A DNA stretch of 64,000 nucleotides from NCBI GenBank assembly GCA_963678705.1, contig OY783222.1:62001-126000 (forward strand), given 5' to 3'. Of this stretch, positions 44,269 to 60,257 are shown piece by piece; the first letter of the stretch is position 1; each line of letters begins with the position of its first letter. Origin of the DNA: Panorpa germanica. Taxonomy: Eukaryota; Arthropoda; Insecta; Mecoptera; Panorpidae. A model generated the notes under the pieces. The model saw only the letters and a program-made list of their open reading frames with translations. It was not told the origin of the DNA and searched no databases. A program made the position numbers and the translations under genes.

Positions 44269-47065
44269 ATGGAGCACGAATCTGCAGCTAACTTTGAGTC
44301 TCAAGTAAATATATTATTTGAATATTCGTACATAAAGAAACCTTTGATAAGATTTGACATAAATGTTTTAGAGTATGGACTATCTAATACCAAATGAAAA
44401 TGTAGATAATATGCCATATTCACCTGCATCTACATTTCATGTATCTAATGAAGGTGACTTTTTGTCTGAACCTTTTGAGGATACTAGATTTGACGATCTT
44501 AATATGGTACCGAGCTCCGTTGCTGAGAAGATGAAAAAATTGTATTCTGACTTTCATAAAGTCGAAAATAATGTTGATAATGAGTTTAAACAATTACTTA
44601 CTCAAAAGGTAATTGACTTTTTAATATATTTCATGTTGTTTTATGTAATTCATGACATTATATTTGTTTAGACTAAAATGGATAATCACCTACATCAGTT
44701 AACTCGAAAGCTTCAAGAGTCTGAGGATCTCAGACAACGACAACATGAAAATTTAATCTCTGCCCAAATGACGTGTGAGACTTTAACTGTAAAGTTGCAG
44801 AGAGAGGAAGAACAACGGTCTGACATAATAAAACAGTATGTAAATAATGTAATAATAGCAGGTGCGGTGTGTTTGCGCTTATTCATATTTCTGCTGTTTT
44901 CAGTGTTGCAGAACTAAAAGTGAATTTCCAAGCTCTAGAGGAACATTATGTAGCCGTTTCTGACAAATGCAATCAACTCGAACAGCATATTGCTTTTGTT
45001 ACTGTAAATATATCAACAGTTAACGCAGAAAATACACAGCTTACTGAGAAAAATACAGGCCTAAAAGAGCAAAGTATTCTACAAAGATTTAATAAGATAT
45101 ATAAATAACTTATAATATAATTAAAGTGTTATTCTTGTTATAATTTTAGTTAATTCATTGAAATATGCTGCTGAACTTCTAAAAAAGGAAAAGGATGAGA
45201 TGCGAAGTAATTCTGAAAAACAAATTACACACTTTCAAGAAATATTGGAACATAGAGATGAAATAATAAAGAAAACTGAAAAAGTTCTTGAAACTACTCA
45301 AAAAGAACATAATATAATCGCTGAATCTAATAAAACGTTTCAAAACTTGAATAACGAGGTATTATTTAAATATAGTTGAACCTCCATACATAATGGTGTT
45401 GATACATATTTTTTGTTACAGTATTATTGTAAGATAAAAGATCTTGAAAATCAATTAGAGTCTGTTAAGAAGTCTCTAGAATTGAAAACTAAAGAGTAAG
45501 TATTGACCCATGATATAAAACCTGCATGTAATTTATTTTAAAAGACTTGTTATGGTTCTAACCGTTCTAACTTATATACTCAGCATAAAATCATTGTCTT
45601 CCGAGCTTCAAGCCACGAAAGAAGATTTATTAACATATGCGGAAAGAAATGACCGCGAACACAGTCAATTTATGACACTAAAAGAAGAAAAGGTCAGTTG
45701 GTTTTACATATGTGTTATTATTGCAAGTATTGTAATGTAGATTGTATTTTAATTGCTCGTGTAGTTAGCAGTGCAACGACAATTAGAAGAAATAAAGCAA
45801 CAATCAGCTAAAGAAATTGAAAATTGGCAGAAAACAGTAAATGACATGTTGGCTGAAAAAGAAAATAATAATAAAGATACAAAAAACTTCATTAAGGTAA
45901 TGATTATTTTAAATACATTTATATTAAAATGCTTCATTAAAAAAAATATTTTAAGATGTTGGAAAATACTAAAGCAGAGCTGAACAATGAAATTGTAAAA
46001 CAATCAAAGAAAATAGAAAAACTAACAAAAGAACTTGAAAATTCTAATGAAGAAGTTGCAAAGAAAGAAAATTGGGTAAAGGTATGTATATATTATTATT
46101 GTCATCAAATTGTTTGTTAATCATTTGTAACTTAATAAAATAATACATTTTAGAGTATGGCAAAGGAATTGGAAAATTATAAAATTGAATGCGAGAGAAA
46201 AGTTAAAGAGACACAAGAAATATCTTCATCTAAATTACAAGAACTGGAAATGGTTAATAAAAATTTGATGAACCAGATAAACTCAACTGAAACAAAATGT
46301 CAAAAATCTCTAACTGAAAAGGAATCAGAATTATCTGCTCTGCAAATATCTTTAAAGGAACAAAACGAAACTATAGTTAGAGCATTTATTTGTATTTTAA
46401 ACTGTTTATATTATTTTACCATATTTTTAATCATTATTTCTTTAAAGGTTAACACAAATAATAAACTACAAGAAAAAACTGAGGCATTGAATAAAAGTTC
46501 ATTGATGATATCGTCTAAACAATCTGAGTTGGATACTCAATTAAAACTTACGGAAGAATTGAAAAAGAAAATAGCTGATATGAAACTATTTCCCACACCA
46601 TCACCAATGTTTAATTACCCTAGAATTAGACCTAGTGCAACCCCTGTGACAAGCAATACCTCTTCGGAAGAACATAACATAAAAGGAATAAATGACAATG
46701 TCCTTAAGATGCGTTTACTAAAAGCACAAGGACTCTATGAGTCACTTTCAAATGATTCCATGTCTGACAGCAGCTTGGAATGCACACCAGTAATAAATTA
46801 ATAATTTATTTATCAGTTTTAATTATTAACAATGTTTAATACTTTTATTCTTTAGGTTTTACAAAAGAGTTATCCATCCCAAACTAGAATGCCCCATTTC
46901 TCAGAAAGTGTGTCACGACTACGATCAATTCCAAAAAGGAAACTGAAAGCTATTACAGGGCAGCCTGAATCAGCACCGGCTAAGTTGGATATAGAACCAT
47001 CTCCGGGAGTTCCGAAAGTACCCAAACTTAAGAACATGTGGTACGATGGTCCAAAAGGCGATTAA
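44269..47065 (+). CDS. Array gene copy 5
   Basis: Intact, exons at copy-1 positions plus 13192. Majority protein form (R51, V152, K215, K413). It combines agttgatt with gttccgc upstream, a pairing not seen in the other units, and the gcttatttgacg haplotype. Exon 6 has the silent aaaagatc variant shared only with copy 8; intron 9 has gtaactta, shared with copies 6 and 8. Confidence 0.85.
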
Positions 47066-47566
47066 TTCGTTATTCATAAATTTATTTGAATTATTTCCAG
47101 TTGGGACAACATTATTTTTAACATCATATCTGGCGGGTATATTCGAATATATTCAACTGGAAAACCGCCAGATGTTAAAAATAATTAATGTTTAATACAA
47201 ACTAAATGAATTAGTTGATTATATAGATATGTTAATTTATGTACTAATAAAATATTGTGTTATTATAAGAAAATGTTATTTAATTCATTACAAGTAATTT
47301 AAAGTTTATAATTTATAATATTGTTTTGATTTTGATTAACGCAGTTTGCTACGTTCTGCTACATCTAGCGGTAACTTTTAACAATAGTTTCTATTTCCGC
47401 TGTCTACTACACAATCGCTTGTTTCACGTTTGAACAAGTTTGAACCTGCACTGCACTTCTCATATTTGAATTAATTCTTTATTACACAAAAACTACAAAC
47501 ATTAAAAAGAATAATATAAAATATAACAAATAAACACAGGTTTTTAAAAACGGAACACTAAAAAAT

Positions 47567-50363
47567 ATGGAGCACGAATCTGCAGCTAACTTTGAGTCTC
47601 AAGTAAATATATTATTTGAATATTCGTACATAAAGAAACCTTTGATAAGATTTGACATAAATGTTTTAGAGTATGGACTATCTAATACCAAATGAAAATG
47701 TAGATAATATGCCATATTCACCTGCATCTACATTTCATGTATCTAATGAAGGTGACTTTTTGTCTGAACCTTTTGAGGATACTAGATTTGACGATCTTAA
47801 TATGGTACCGAGCTCCGTTGCTGAGAAGATGAAAAAATTGTATTCTGACTTTCATAAAGTCGAAAATAATGTTGATAATGAGTTTAAACAATTACTTACT
47901 CAAAAGGTAATTGACTTTTTAATATATTTCATGTTGTTTTATGTAATTCATGACATTATATTTGTTTAGACTAAAATGGATAATCACCTACATCAGTTAA
48001 CTCGAAAGCTTCAAGAGTCTGAGGATCTCAGACAACGACAACATGAAAATTTAATCTCTGCCCAAATGACGTGTGAGACTTTAACTGTAAAGTTGCAGAG
48101 AGAGGAAGAACAACGGTCTGACATAATAAAACAGTATGTAAATAATGTAATAATAGCAGGTGCGGTGTGTTTGCGCTTATTCATATTTCTGCTGTTTTCA
48201 GTGTTGCAGAACTAAAAGTGAATTTCCAAGCTCTAGAGGAACATTATGTAGCCGTTTCTGACAAATGCAATCAACTCGAACAGCATATTGCTTTTGTTAC
48301 TGTAAATATATCAACAGTTAACGCAGAAAATACACAGCTTACTGAGAAAAATACAGGCCTAAAAGAGCAAAGTATTCTACAAAGATTTAATAAGATATAT
48401 AAATAACTTATAATATAATTAAAGTGTTATTCTTGTTATAATTTTAGTTAATTCATTGAAATATGCTGCTGAACTTCTAAAAAAGGAAAAGGATGAGATG
48501 CGAAGTAATTCTGAAAAACAAATTACACACTTTCAAGAAATATTGGAACATAGAGATGAAATAATAAAGAAAACTGAAAAAGTTCTTGAAACTACTCAAA
48601 AAGAACATAATATAATCGCTGAATCTAATAAAACGTTTCAAAACTTGAATAACGAGGTATTATTTAAATATAGTTGAACCTCCATACATAATGGTGTTGA
48701 TACATATTTTTTGTTACAGTATTATTGTAAGATAAAGGATCTTGAAAATCAATTAGAGTCTGTTAAGAAGTCTCTAGAATTGAAAACTAAAGAGTAAGTA
48801 TTGACCCATGATATAAAACCTGCATGTAATTTATTTTAAAAGACTTGTTATGGTTCTAACCGTTCTAACTTATATACTCAGCATAAAATCATTGTCTTCC
48901 GAGCTTCAAGCCACGAAAGAAGATTTATTAACATATGCGGAAAGAAATGACCGCGAACACAGTCAATTTATGACACTAAAAGAAGAAAAGGTCAGTTGGT
49001 TTTACATATGTGTTATTATTGCAAGTATTGTAATGTAGATTGTATTTTAATTGCTCGTGTAGTTAGCAGTGCAACGACAATTAGAAGAAATAAAGCAACA
49101 ATCAGCTAAAGAAATTGAAAATTGGCAGAAAACAGTAAATGACATGTTGGCTGAAAAAGAAAATAATAATAAAGATACAAAAAACTTCATTAAGGTAATG
49201 ATTATTTTAAATACATTTATATTAAAATGCTTCATTAAAAAAAATATTTTAAGATGTTGGAAAATACTAAAGCAGAGCTGAACAATGAAATTGTAAAACA
49301 ATCAAAGAAAATAGAAAAACTAACAAAAGAACTTGAAAATTCTAATGAAGAAGTTGCAAAGAAAGAAAATTGGGTAAAGGTATGTATATATTATTATTGT
49401 CATCAAATTGTTTGTTAATCATTTGTAACTTAATAAAATAATACATTTTAGAGTATGGCAAAGGAATTGGAAAATTATAAAATTGAATGCGAGAGAAAAG
49501 TTAAAGAGACACAAGAAATATCTTCATCTAAATTACAAGAACTGGAAATGGTTAATAAAAATTTGATGAACCAGATAAACTCAACTGAAACAAAATGTCA
49601 AAAATCTCTAACTGAAAAGGAATCAGAATTATCTGCTCTGCAAATATCTTTAAAGGAACAAAACGAAACTATAGTTAGAGCATTTATTTGTATTTTAAAC
49701 TGTTTATATTATTTTACCATATTTTTAATCATTATTTCTTTAAAGGTTAACACAAATAATAAACTACAAGAAAAAACTGAGGCATTGAATAAAAGTTCAT
49801 TGATGATATCGTCTAAACAATCTGAGTTGGATACTCAATTAAAACTTACGGAAGAATTGAAAAAGAAAATAGCTGATATGAAACTATTTCCCACACCATC
49901 ACCAATGTTTAATTACCCTAGAATTAGACCTAGTGCAACCCCTGTGACAAGCAATACCTCTTCGGAAGAACATAACATAAAAGGAATAAATGACAATGTC
50001 CTTAAGATGCGTTTACTAAAAGCACAAGGACTCTATGAGTCACTTTCAAATGATTCCATGTCTGACAGCAGCTTGGAATGCACACCAGTAATAAATTAAT
50101 AATTTACTTATCAGTTTTAATTATTAACAATGTTTAATACTTTTATTCTTTAGGTTTTACAAAAGAGTTATCCATCCCAAACTAGAATGCCCCATTTCTC
50201 AGAAAGTGTGTCACGACTACGATCAATTCCAAAAAGGAAACTGAAAGCTATTACAGGGCAGCCTGAATCAGCACCGGCTAAGTTGGATATAGAACCATCT
50301 CCGGGAGTTCCGAAAGTACCCAAACTTAAGAACATGTGGTACGATGGTCCAAAAGGCGATTAA
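47567..50363 (+). CDS. Array gene copy 6
   Basis: Intact, exons at copy-1 positions plus 16490. Majority protein form. Upstream gcttgtttcacg haplotype with gttctgc. Intron 9 has gtaactta and intron 11 has atttactta, a pair shared only with copy 8. Confidence 0.85.
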
Positions 50364-50864
50364 TTCGTTATTCATAAATTTATTTGAATTATTTCCAGTT
50401 GGGACAACATTATTTTTAACATCATATCTGGCGGGTATATTCGAATATATTCAACTGGAAAACCGCCAGATGTTAAAAATAATTAATGTTTAATACAAAC
50501 TAAATGAATTAGTTGATTATATAGATATGTTAATTTATGTACTAATAAAATATTGTGTTATTATAAGAAAATGTTATTTAATTCATTACAAGTAATTTAA
50601 AGTTTATAATTTATAATATTGTTTTGATTTTGATTAACGCAGTTTGCTACGTTCTGCTACATCTAGCGGTAACTTTTAACAATAGTTTCTATTTCCGCTG
50701 TCTACTACACAATCGCTTGTTTCACGTTTGAACAAGTTTGAACCTGCACTGCACTTCTCATATTTGAATTAATTCTTTATTACACAAAAACTACAAACAT
50801 TAAAAAGAATAATATAAAATATAACAAATAAACACAGGTTTTTAAAAACGGAACACTAAAAAAT

Positions 50865-53661
50865 ATGGAGCACGAATCTGCAGCTAACTTTGAGTCTCAA
50901 GTAAATATATTATTTGAATATTCGTACATAAAGAAACCTTTGATAAGATTTGACATAAATGTTTTAGAGTATGGACTATCTAATACCAAATGAAAATGTA
51001 GATAATATGCCATATTCACCTGCATCTACATTTCATGTATCTAATGAAGGTGACTTTTTGTCTGAACCTTTTGAGGATACTAGATTTGACGATCTTAATA
51101 TGGTACCGAGCTCCGTTGCTGAGAAGATGAAAAAATTGTATTCTGACTTTCATAAAGTCGAAAATAATGTTGATAATGAGTTTAAACAATTACTTACTCA
51201 AAAGGTAATTGACTTTTTAATATATTTCATGTTGTTTTATGTAATTCATGACATTATATTTGTTTAGACTAAAATGGATAATCACCTACATCAGTTAACT
51301 CGAAAGCTTCAAGAGTCTGAGGATCTCAGACAACGACAACATGAAAATTTAATCTCTGCCCAAATGACGTGTGAGACTTTAACTGTAAAGTTGCAGAGAG
51401 AGGAAGAACAACGGTCTGACATAATAAAACAGTATGTAAATAATGTAATAATAGCAGGTGCGGTGTGTTTGCGCTTATTCATATTTCTGCTGTTTTCAGT
51501 GTTGCAGAACTAAAAATGAATTTCCAAGCTCTAGAGGAACATTATGTAGCCGTTTCTGACAAATGCAATCAACTCGAACAGCATATTGCTTTTGTTACTG
51601 TAAATATATCAACAGTTAACGCAGAAAATACACAGCTTACTGAGAAAAATACAGGCCTAAAAGAGCAAAGTATTCTACAAAGATTTAATAAGATATATAA
51701 ATAACTTATAATATAATTAAAGTGTTATTCTTGTTATAATTTTAGTTAATTCATTGAAATATGCTGCTGAACTTCTAAAAAAGGAAAAGGATGAGATGCG
51801 AAGTAATTCTGAAAAACAAATTACACACTTTCAAGAAATATTGGAACATAGAGATGAAATAATAAAGAAAACTGAAAAAGTTCTTGAAACTACTCAAAAA
51901 GAACATAATATAATCGCTGAATCTAATAAAACGTTTCAAAACTTGAATAACGAGGTATTATTTAAATATAGTTGAACCTCCATACATAATGGTGTTGATA
52001 CATATTTTTTGTTACAGTATTATTGTAAGATAAAGGATCTTGAAAATCAATTAGAGTCTGTTAAGAAGTCTCTAGAATTGAAAACTAAAGAGTAAGTATT
52101 GACCCATGATATAAAACCTGCATGTAATTTATTTTAAAAGACTTGTTATGGTTCTAACCGTTCTAACTTATATACTCAGCATAAAATCATTGTCTTCCGA
52201 GCTTCAAGCCACGAAAGAAGATTTATTAACATATGCGGAAAGAAATGACCGCGAACACAGTCAATTTATGACACTAAAAGAAGAAAAGGTCAGTTGGTTT
52301 TACATATGTGTTATTATTGCAAGTATTGTAATGTAGATTGTATTTTAATTGCTCGTGTAGTTAGCAGTGCAACGACAATTAGAAGAAATAAAGCAACAAT
52401 CAGCTAAAGAAATTGAAAATTGGCAGAAAACAGTAAATGACATGTTGGCTGAAAAAGAAAATAATAATAAAGATACAAAAAACTTCATTAAGGTAATGAT
52501 TATTTTAAATACATTTATATTAAAATGCTTCATTAAAAAAAATATTTTAAGATGTTGGAAAATACTAAAGCAGAGCTGAACAATGAAATTGTAAAACAAT
52601 CAAAGAAAATAGAAAAACTAACAAAAGAACTTGAAAATTCTAATGAAGAAGTTGCAAAGAAAGAAAATTGGGTAAAGGTATGTATATATTATTATTGTCA
52701 TCAAATTGTTTGTTAATCATTTGTAATTTAATAAAATAATACATTTTAGAGTATGGCAAAGGAATTGGAAAATTATAAAATTGAATGCGAGAGAAAAGTT
52801 AAAGAGACACAAGAAATATCTTCATCTAAATTACAAGAACTGGAAATGGTTAATAAAAATTTGATGAACCAGATAAACTCAACTGAAACAAAATGTCAAA
52901 AATCTCTAACTGAAAAGGAATCAGAATTATCTGCTCTGCAAATATCTTTAAAGGAACAAAACGAAACTATAGTTAGAGCATTTATTTGTATTTTAAACTG
53001 TTTATATTATTTTACCATATTTTTAATCATTATTTCTTTAAAGGTTAACACAAATAATAAACTACAAGAAAAAACTGAGGCATTGAATAAAAGTTCATTG
53101 ATGATATCGTCTAAACAATCTGAGTTGGATACTCAATTAAAACTTACGGAAGAATTGAAAAAGAAAATAGCTGATATGAAACTATTTCCCACACCATCAC
53201 CAATGTTTAATTACCCTAGAATTAGACCTAGTGCAACCCCTGTGACAAGCAATACCTCTTCGGAAGAACATAACATAAAAGGAATAAATGACAATGTCCT
53301 TAAGATGCGTTTACTAAAGGCACAAGGACTCTATGAGTCACTTTCAAATGATTCCATGTCTGACAGCAGCTTGGAATGCACACCAGTAATAAATTAATAA
53401 TTTATTTATCAGTTTTAATTATTAACAATGTTTAATACTTTTATTCTTTAGGTTTTACAAAAGAGTTATCCATCCCAAACTAGAATGCCCCATTTCTCAG
53501 AAAGTGTGTCACGACTACGATCAATTCCAAAAAGGAAACTGAAAGCTATTACAGGGCAGCCTGAATCAGCACCGGCTAAGTTGGATATAGAACCATCTCC
53601 GGGAGTTCCGAAAGTACCCAAACTTAAGAACATGTGGTACGATGGTCCAAAAGGCGATTAA
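50865..53661 (+). CDS. Array gene copy 7
   Basis: Intact, exons at copy-1 positions plus 19788. It has M152 as in copies 1 and 2, but K413 as in copies 3-10, so it is a protein-level recombinant. Upstream gcttgtttcacg haplotype; exon 11 has the silent aaggcac variant. Confidence 0.85.
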
Positions 53662-54162
53662 TTCGTTATTCATAAATTTATTTGAATTATTTCCAGTTGG
53701 GACAACATTATTTTTAACATCATATCTGGCGGGTATATTCGAATATATTCAACTGGAAAACCGCCAGATGTTAAAAATAATTAATGTTTAATACAAACTA
53801 AATGAATTAGTTGATTATATAGATATGTTAATTTATGTACTAATAAAATATTGTGTTATTATAAGAAAATGTTATTTAATTCATTACAAGTAATTTAAAG
53901 TTTATAATTTATAATATTGTTTTGATTTTGATTAACGCAGTTTGCTACGTTCTGCTACATCTAGCGGTAACTTTTAACAATAGTTTCTATTTCCGCTGTC
54001 TACTACACAATCGCTTATTTGACGTTTGAACAAGTTTGAACCTGCACTGCACTTCTCATATTTGAATTAATTCTTTATTACACAAAAACTACAAACATTA
54101 AAAAGAATAATATAAAATATAACAAATAAACACAGGTTTTTAAAAACGGAACACTAAAAAAT

Positions 54163-56959
54163 ATGGAGCACGAATCTGCAGCTAACTTTGAGTCTCAAGT
54201 AAATATATTATTTGAATATTCGTACATAAAGAAACCTTTGATAAGATTTGACATAAATGTTTTAGAGTATGGACTATCTAATACCAAATGAAAATGTAGA
54301 TAATATGCCATATTCACCTGCATCTACATTTCATGTATCTAATGAAGGTGACTTTTTGTCTGAACCTTTTGAGGATACTAGATTTGACGATCTTAATATG
54401 GTACCGAGCTCCGTTGCTGAGAAGATGAAAAAATTGTATTCTGACTTTCATAAAGTCGAAAATAATGTTGATAATGAGTTTAAACAATTACTTACTCAAA
54501 AGGTAATTGACTTTTTAATATATTTCATGTTGTTTTATGTAATTCATGACATTATATTTGTTTAGACTAAAATGGATAATCACCTACATCAGTTAACTCG
54601 AAAGCTTCAAGAGTCTGAGGATCTCAGACAACGACAACATGAAAATTTAATCTCTGCCCAAATGACGTGTGAGACTTTAACTGTAAAGTTGCAGAGAGAG
54701 GAAGAACAACGGTCTGACATAATAAAACAGTATGTAAATAATGTAATAATAGCAGGTGCGGTGTGTTTGCGCTTATTCATATTTCTGCTGTTTTCAGTGT
54801 TGCAGAACTAAAAGTGAATTTCCAAGCTCTAGAGGAACATTATGTAGCCGTTTCTGACAAATGCAATCAACTCGAACAGCATATTGCTTTTGTTACTGTA
54901 AATATATCAACAGTTAACGCAGAAAATACACAGCTTACTGAGAAAAATACAGGCCTAAAAGAGCAAAGTATTCTACAAAGATTTAATAAGATATATAAAT
55001 AACTTATAATATAATTAAAGTGTTATTCTTGTTATAATTTTAGTTAATTCATTGAAATATGCTGCTGAACTTCTAAAAAAGGAAAAGGATGAGATGCGAA
55101 GTAATTCTGAAAAACAAATTACACACTTTCAAGAAATATTGGAACATAGAGATGAAATAATAAAGAAAACTGAAAAAGTTCTTGAAACTACTCAAAAAGA
55201 ACATAATATAATCGCTGAATCTAATAAAACGTTTCAAAACTTGAATAACGAGGTATTATTTAAATATAGTTGAACCTCCATACATAATGGTGTTGATACA
55301 TATTTTTTGTTACAGTATTATTGTAAGATAAAAGATCTTGAAAATCAATTAGAGTCTGTTAAGAAGTCTCTAGAATTGAAAACTAAAGAGTAAGTATTGA
55401 CCCATGATATAAAACCTGCATGTAATTTATTTTAAAAGACTTGTTATGGTTCTAACCGTTCTAACTTATATACTCAGCATAAAATCATTGTCTTCCGAGC
55501 TTCAAGCCACGAAAGAAGATTTATTAACATATGCGGAAAGAAATGACCGCGAACACAGTCAATTTATGACACTAAAAGAAGAAAAGGTCAGTTGGTTTTA
55601 CATATGTGTTATTATTGCAAGTATTGTAATGTAGATTGTATTTTAATTGCTCGTGTAGTTAGCAGTGCAACGACAATTAGAAGAAATAAAGCAACAATCA
55701 GCTAAAGAAATTGAAAATTGGCAGAAAACAGTAAATGACATGTTGGCTGAAAAAGAAAATAATAATAAAGATACAAAAAACTTCATTAAGGTAATGATTA
55801 TTTTAAATACATTTATATTAAAATGCTTCATTAAAAAAAATATTTTAAGATGTTGGAAAATACTAAAGCAGAGCTGAACAATGAAATTGTAAAACAATCA
55901 AAGAAAATAGAAAAACTAACAAAAGAACTTGAAAATTCTAATGAAGAAGTTGCAAAGAAAGAAAATTGGGTAAAGGTATGTATATATTATTATTGTCATC
56001 AAATTGTTTGTTAATCATTTGTAACTTAATAAAATAATACATTTTAGAGTATGGCAAAGGAATTGGAAAATTATAAAATTGAATGCGAGAGAAAAGTTAA
56101 AGAGACACAAGAAATATCTTCATCTAAATTACAAGAACTGGAAATGGTTAATAAAAATTTGATGAACCAGATAAACTCAACTGAAACAAAATGTCAAAAA
56201 TCTCTAACTGAAAAGGAATCAGAATTATCTGCTCTGCAAATATCTTTAAAGGAACAAAACGAAACTATAGTTAGAGCATTTATTTGTATTTTAAACTGTT
56301 TATATTATTTTACCATATTTTTAATCATTATTTCTTTAAAGGTTAACACAAATAATAAACTACAAGAAAAAACTGAGGCATTGAATAAAAGTTCATTGAT
56401 GATATCGTCTAAACAATCTGAGTTGGATACTCAATTAAAACTTACGGAAGAATTGAAAAAGAAAATAGCTGATATGAAACTATTTCCCACACCATCACCA
56501 ATGTTTAATTACCCTAGAATTAGACCTAGTGCAACCCCTGTGACAAGCAATACCTCTTCGGAAGAACATAACATAAAAGGAATAAATGACAATGTCCTTA
56601 AGATGCGTTTACTAAAAGCACAAGGACTCTATGAGTCACTTTCAAATGATTCCATGTCTGACAGCAGCTTGGAATGCACACCAGTAATAAATTAATAATT
56701 TACTTATCAGTTTTAATTATTAACAATGTTTAATACTTTTATTCTTTAGGTTTTACAAAAGAGTTATCCATCCCAAACTAGAATGCCCCATTTCTCAGAA
56801 AGTGTGTCACGACTACGATCAATTCCAAAAAGGAAACTGAAAGCTATTACAGGGCAGCCTGAATCAGCACCGGCTAAGTTGGATATAGAACCATCTCCGG
56901 GAGTACCGAAAGTACCCAAACTTAAGAACATGTGGTACGATGGTCCAAAAGGCGATTAA
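54163..56959 (+). CDS. Array gene copy 8
   Basis: Intact, exons at copy-1 positions plus 23086. Majority protein form. Upstream it pairs gttctgc with the gcttatttgacg haplotype, a recombinant shared only with copy 9. Exon 6 aaaagatc, intron 9 gtaactta and intron 11 atttactta variants are present, and exon 12 has the silent ggagtaccg variant shared only with copy 9. Confidence 0.85.
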
Positions 56960-57460
56960 TTCGTTATTCATAAATTTATTTGAATTATTTCCAGTTGGGA
57001 CAACATTATTTTTAACATCATATCTGGCGGGTATATTCGAATATATTCAACTGGAAAACCGCCAGATGTTAAAAATAATTAATGTTTAATACAAACTAAA
57101 TGAATTAGTTGATTATATAGATATGTTAATTTATGTACTAATAAAATATTGTGTTATTATAAGAAAATGTTATTTAATTCATTACAAGTAATTTAAAGTT
57201 TATAATTTATAATATTGTTTTGATTTTGATTAACGCAGTTTGCTACGTTCTGCTACATCTAGCGGTAACTTTTAACAATAGTTTCTATTTCCGCTGTCTA
57301 CTACACAATCGCTTATTTGACGTTTGAACAAGTTTGAACCTGCACTGCACTTCTCATATTTGAATTAATTCTTTATTACACAAAAACTACAAACATTAAA
57401 AAGAATAATATAAAATATAACAAATAAACACAGGTTTTTAAAAACGGAACACTAAAAAAT

Positions 57461-60257
57461 ATGGAGCACGAATCTGCAGCTAACTTTGAGTCTCAAGTAA
57501 ATATATTATTTGAATATTCGTACATAAAGAAACCTTTGATAAGATTTGACATAAATGTTTTAGAGTATGGACTATCTAATACCAAATGAAAATGTAGATA
57601 ATATGCCATATTCACCTGCATCTACATTTCATGTATCTAATGAAGGTGACTTTTTGTCTGAACCTTTTGAGGATACTAGATTTGACGATCTTAATATGGT
57701 ACCGAGCTCCGTTGCTGAGAAGATGAAAAAATTGTATTCTGACTTTCATAAAGTCGAAAATAATGTTGATAATGAGTTTAAACAATTACTTACTCAAAAG
57801 GTAATTGACTTTTTAATATATTTCATGTTGTTTTATGTAATTCATGACATTATATTTGTTTAGACTAAAATGGATAATCACCTACATCAGTTAACTCGAA
57901 AGCTTCAAGAGTCTGAGGATCTCAGACAACGACAACATGAAAATTTAATCTCTGCCCAAATGACGTGTGAGACTTTAACTGTAAAGTTGCAGAGAGAGGA
58001 AGAACAACGGTCTGACATAATAAAACAGTATGTAAATAATGTAATAATAGCAGGTGCGGTGTGTTTGCGCTTATTCATATTTCTGCTGTTTTCAGTGTTG
58101 CAGAACTAAAAGTGAATTTCCAAGCTCTAGAGGAACATTATGTAGCCGTTTCTGACAAATGCAATCAACTCGAACAGCATATTGCTTTTGTTACTGTAAA
58201 TATATCAACAGTTAACGCAGAAAATACACAGCTTACTGAGAAAAATACAGGCCTAAAAGAGCAAAGTATTCTACAAAGATTTAATAAGATATATAAATAA
58301 CTTATAATATAATTAAAGTGTTATTCTTGTTATAATTTTAGTTAATTCATTGAAATATGCTGCTGAACTTCTAAAAAAGGAAAAGGATGAGATGCGAAGT
58401 AATTCTGAAAAACAAATTACACACTTTCAAGAAATATTGGAACATAGAGATGAAATAATAAAGAAAACTGAAAAAGTTCTTGAAACTACTCAAAAAGAAC
58501 ATAATATAATCGCTGAATCTAATAAAACGTTTCAAAACTTGAATAACGAGGTATTATTTAAATATAGTTGAACCTCCATACATAATGGTGTTGATACATA
58601 TTTTTTGTTACAGTATTATTGTAAGATAAAGGATCTTGAAAATCAATTAGAGTCTGTTAAGAAGTCTCTAGAATTGAAAACTAAAGAGTAAGTATTGACC
58701 CATGATATAAAACCTGCATGTAATTTATTTTAAAAGACTTGTTATGGTTCTAACCGTTCTAACTTATATACTCAGCATAAAATCATTGTCTTCCGAGCTT
58801 CAAGCCACGAAAGAAGATTTATTAACATATGCGGAAAGAAATGACCGCGAACACAGTCAATTTATGACACTAAAAGAAGAAAAGGTCAGTTGGTTTTACA
58901 TATGTGTTATTATTGCAAGTATTGTAATGTAGATTGTATTTTAATTGCTCGTGTAGTTAGCAGTGCAACGACAATTAGAAGAAATAAAGCAACAATCAGC
59001 TAAAGAAATTGAAAATTGGCAGAAAACAGTAAATGACATGTTGGCTGAAAAAGAAAATAATAATAAAGATACAAAAAACTTCATTAAGGTAATGATTATT
59101 TTAAATACATTTATATTAAAATGCTTCATTAAAAAAAATATTTTAAGATGTTGGAAAATACTAAAGCAGAGCTGAACAATGAAATTGTAAAACAATCAAA
59201 GAAAATAGAAAAACTAACAAAAGAACTTGAAAATTCTAATGAAGAAGTTGCAAAGAAAGAAAATTGGGTAAAGGTATGTATATATTATTATTGTCATCAA
59301 ATTGTTTGTTAATCATTTGTAATTTAATAAAATAATACATTTTAGAGTATGGCAAAGGAATTGGAAAATTATAAAATTGAATGCGAGAGAAAAGTTAAAG
59401 AGACACAAGAAATATCTTCATCTAAATTACAAGAACTGGAAATGGTTAATAAAAATTTGATGAACCAGATAAACTCAACTGAAACAAAATGTCAAAAATC
59501 TCTAACTGAAAAGGAATCAGAATTATCTGCTCTGCAAATATCTTTAAAGGAACAAAACGAAACTATAGTTAGAGCATTTATTTGTATTTTAAACTGTTTA
59601 TATTATTTTACCATATTTTTAATCATTATTTCTTTAAAGGTTAACACAAATAATAAACTACAAGAAAAAACTGAGGCATTGAATAAAAGTTCATTGATGA
59701 TATCGTCTAAACAATCTGAGTTGGATACTCAATTAAAACTTACGGAAGAATTGAAAAAGAAAATAGCTGATATGAAACTATTTCCCACACCATCACCAAT
59801 GTTTAATTACCCTAGAATTAGACCTAGTGCAACCCCTGTGACAAGCAATACCTCTTCGGAAGAACATAACATAAAAGGAATAAATGACAATGTCCTTAAG
59901 ATGCGTTTACTAAAAGCACAAGGACTCTATGAGTCACTTTCAAATGATTCCATGTCTGACAGCAGCTTGGAATGCACACCAGTAATAAATTAATAATTTA
60001 TTTATCAGTTTTAATTATTAACAATGTTTAATACTTTTATTCTTTAGGTTTTACAAAAGAGTTATCCATCCCAAACTAGAATGCCCCATTTCTCAGAAAG
60101 TGTGTCACGACTACGATCAATTCCAAAAAGGAAACTGAAAGCTATTACAGGGCAGCCTGAATCAGCACCGGCTAAGTTGGATATAGAACCATCTCCGGGA
60201 GTACCGAAAGTACCCAAACTTAAGAACATGTGGTACGATGGTCCAAAAGGCGATTAA
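57461..60257 (+). CDS. Array gene copy 9
   Basis: Intact, exons at copy-1 positions plus 26384. Majority protein form. It shares the upstream recombinant haplotype and the exon 12 ggagtaccg variant with copy 8, but not its exon 6, intron 9 or intron 11 variants. Similarity to the neighbour is therefore patchy rather than unit-wide. Confidence 0.85.
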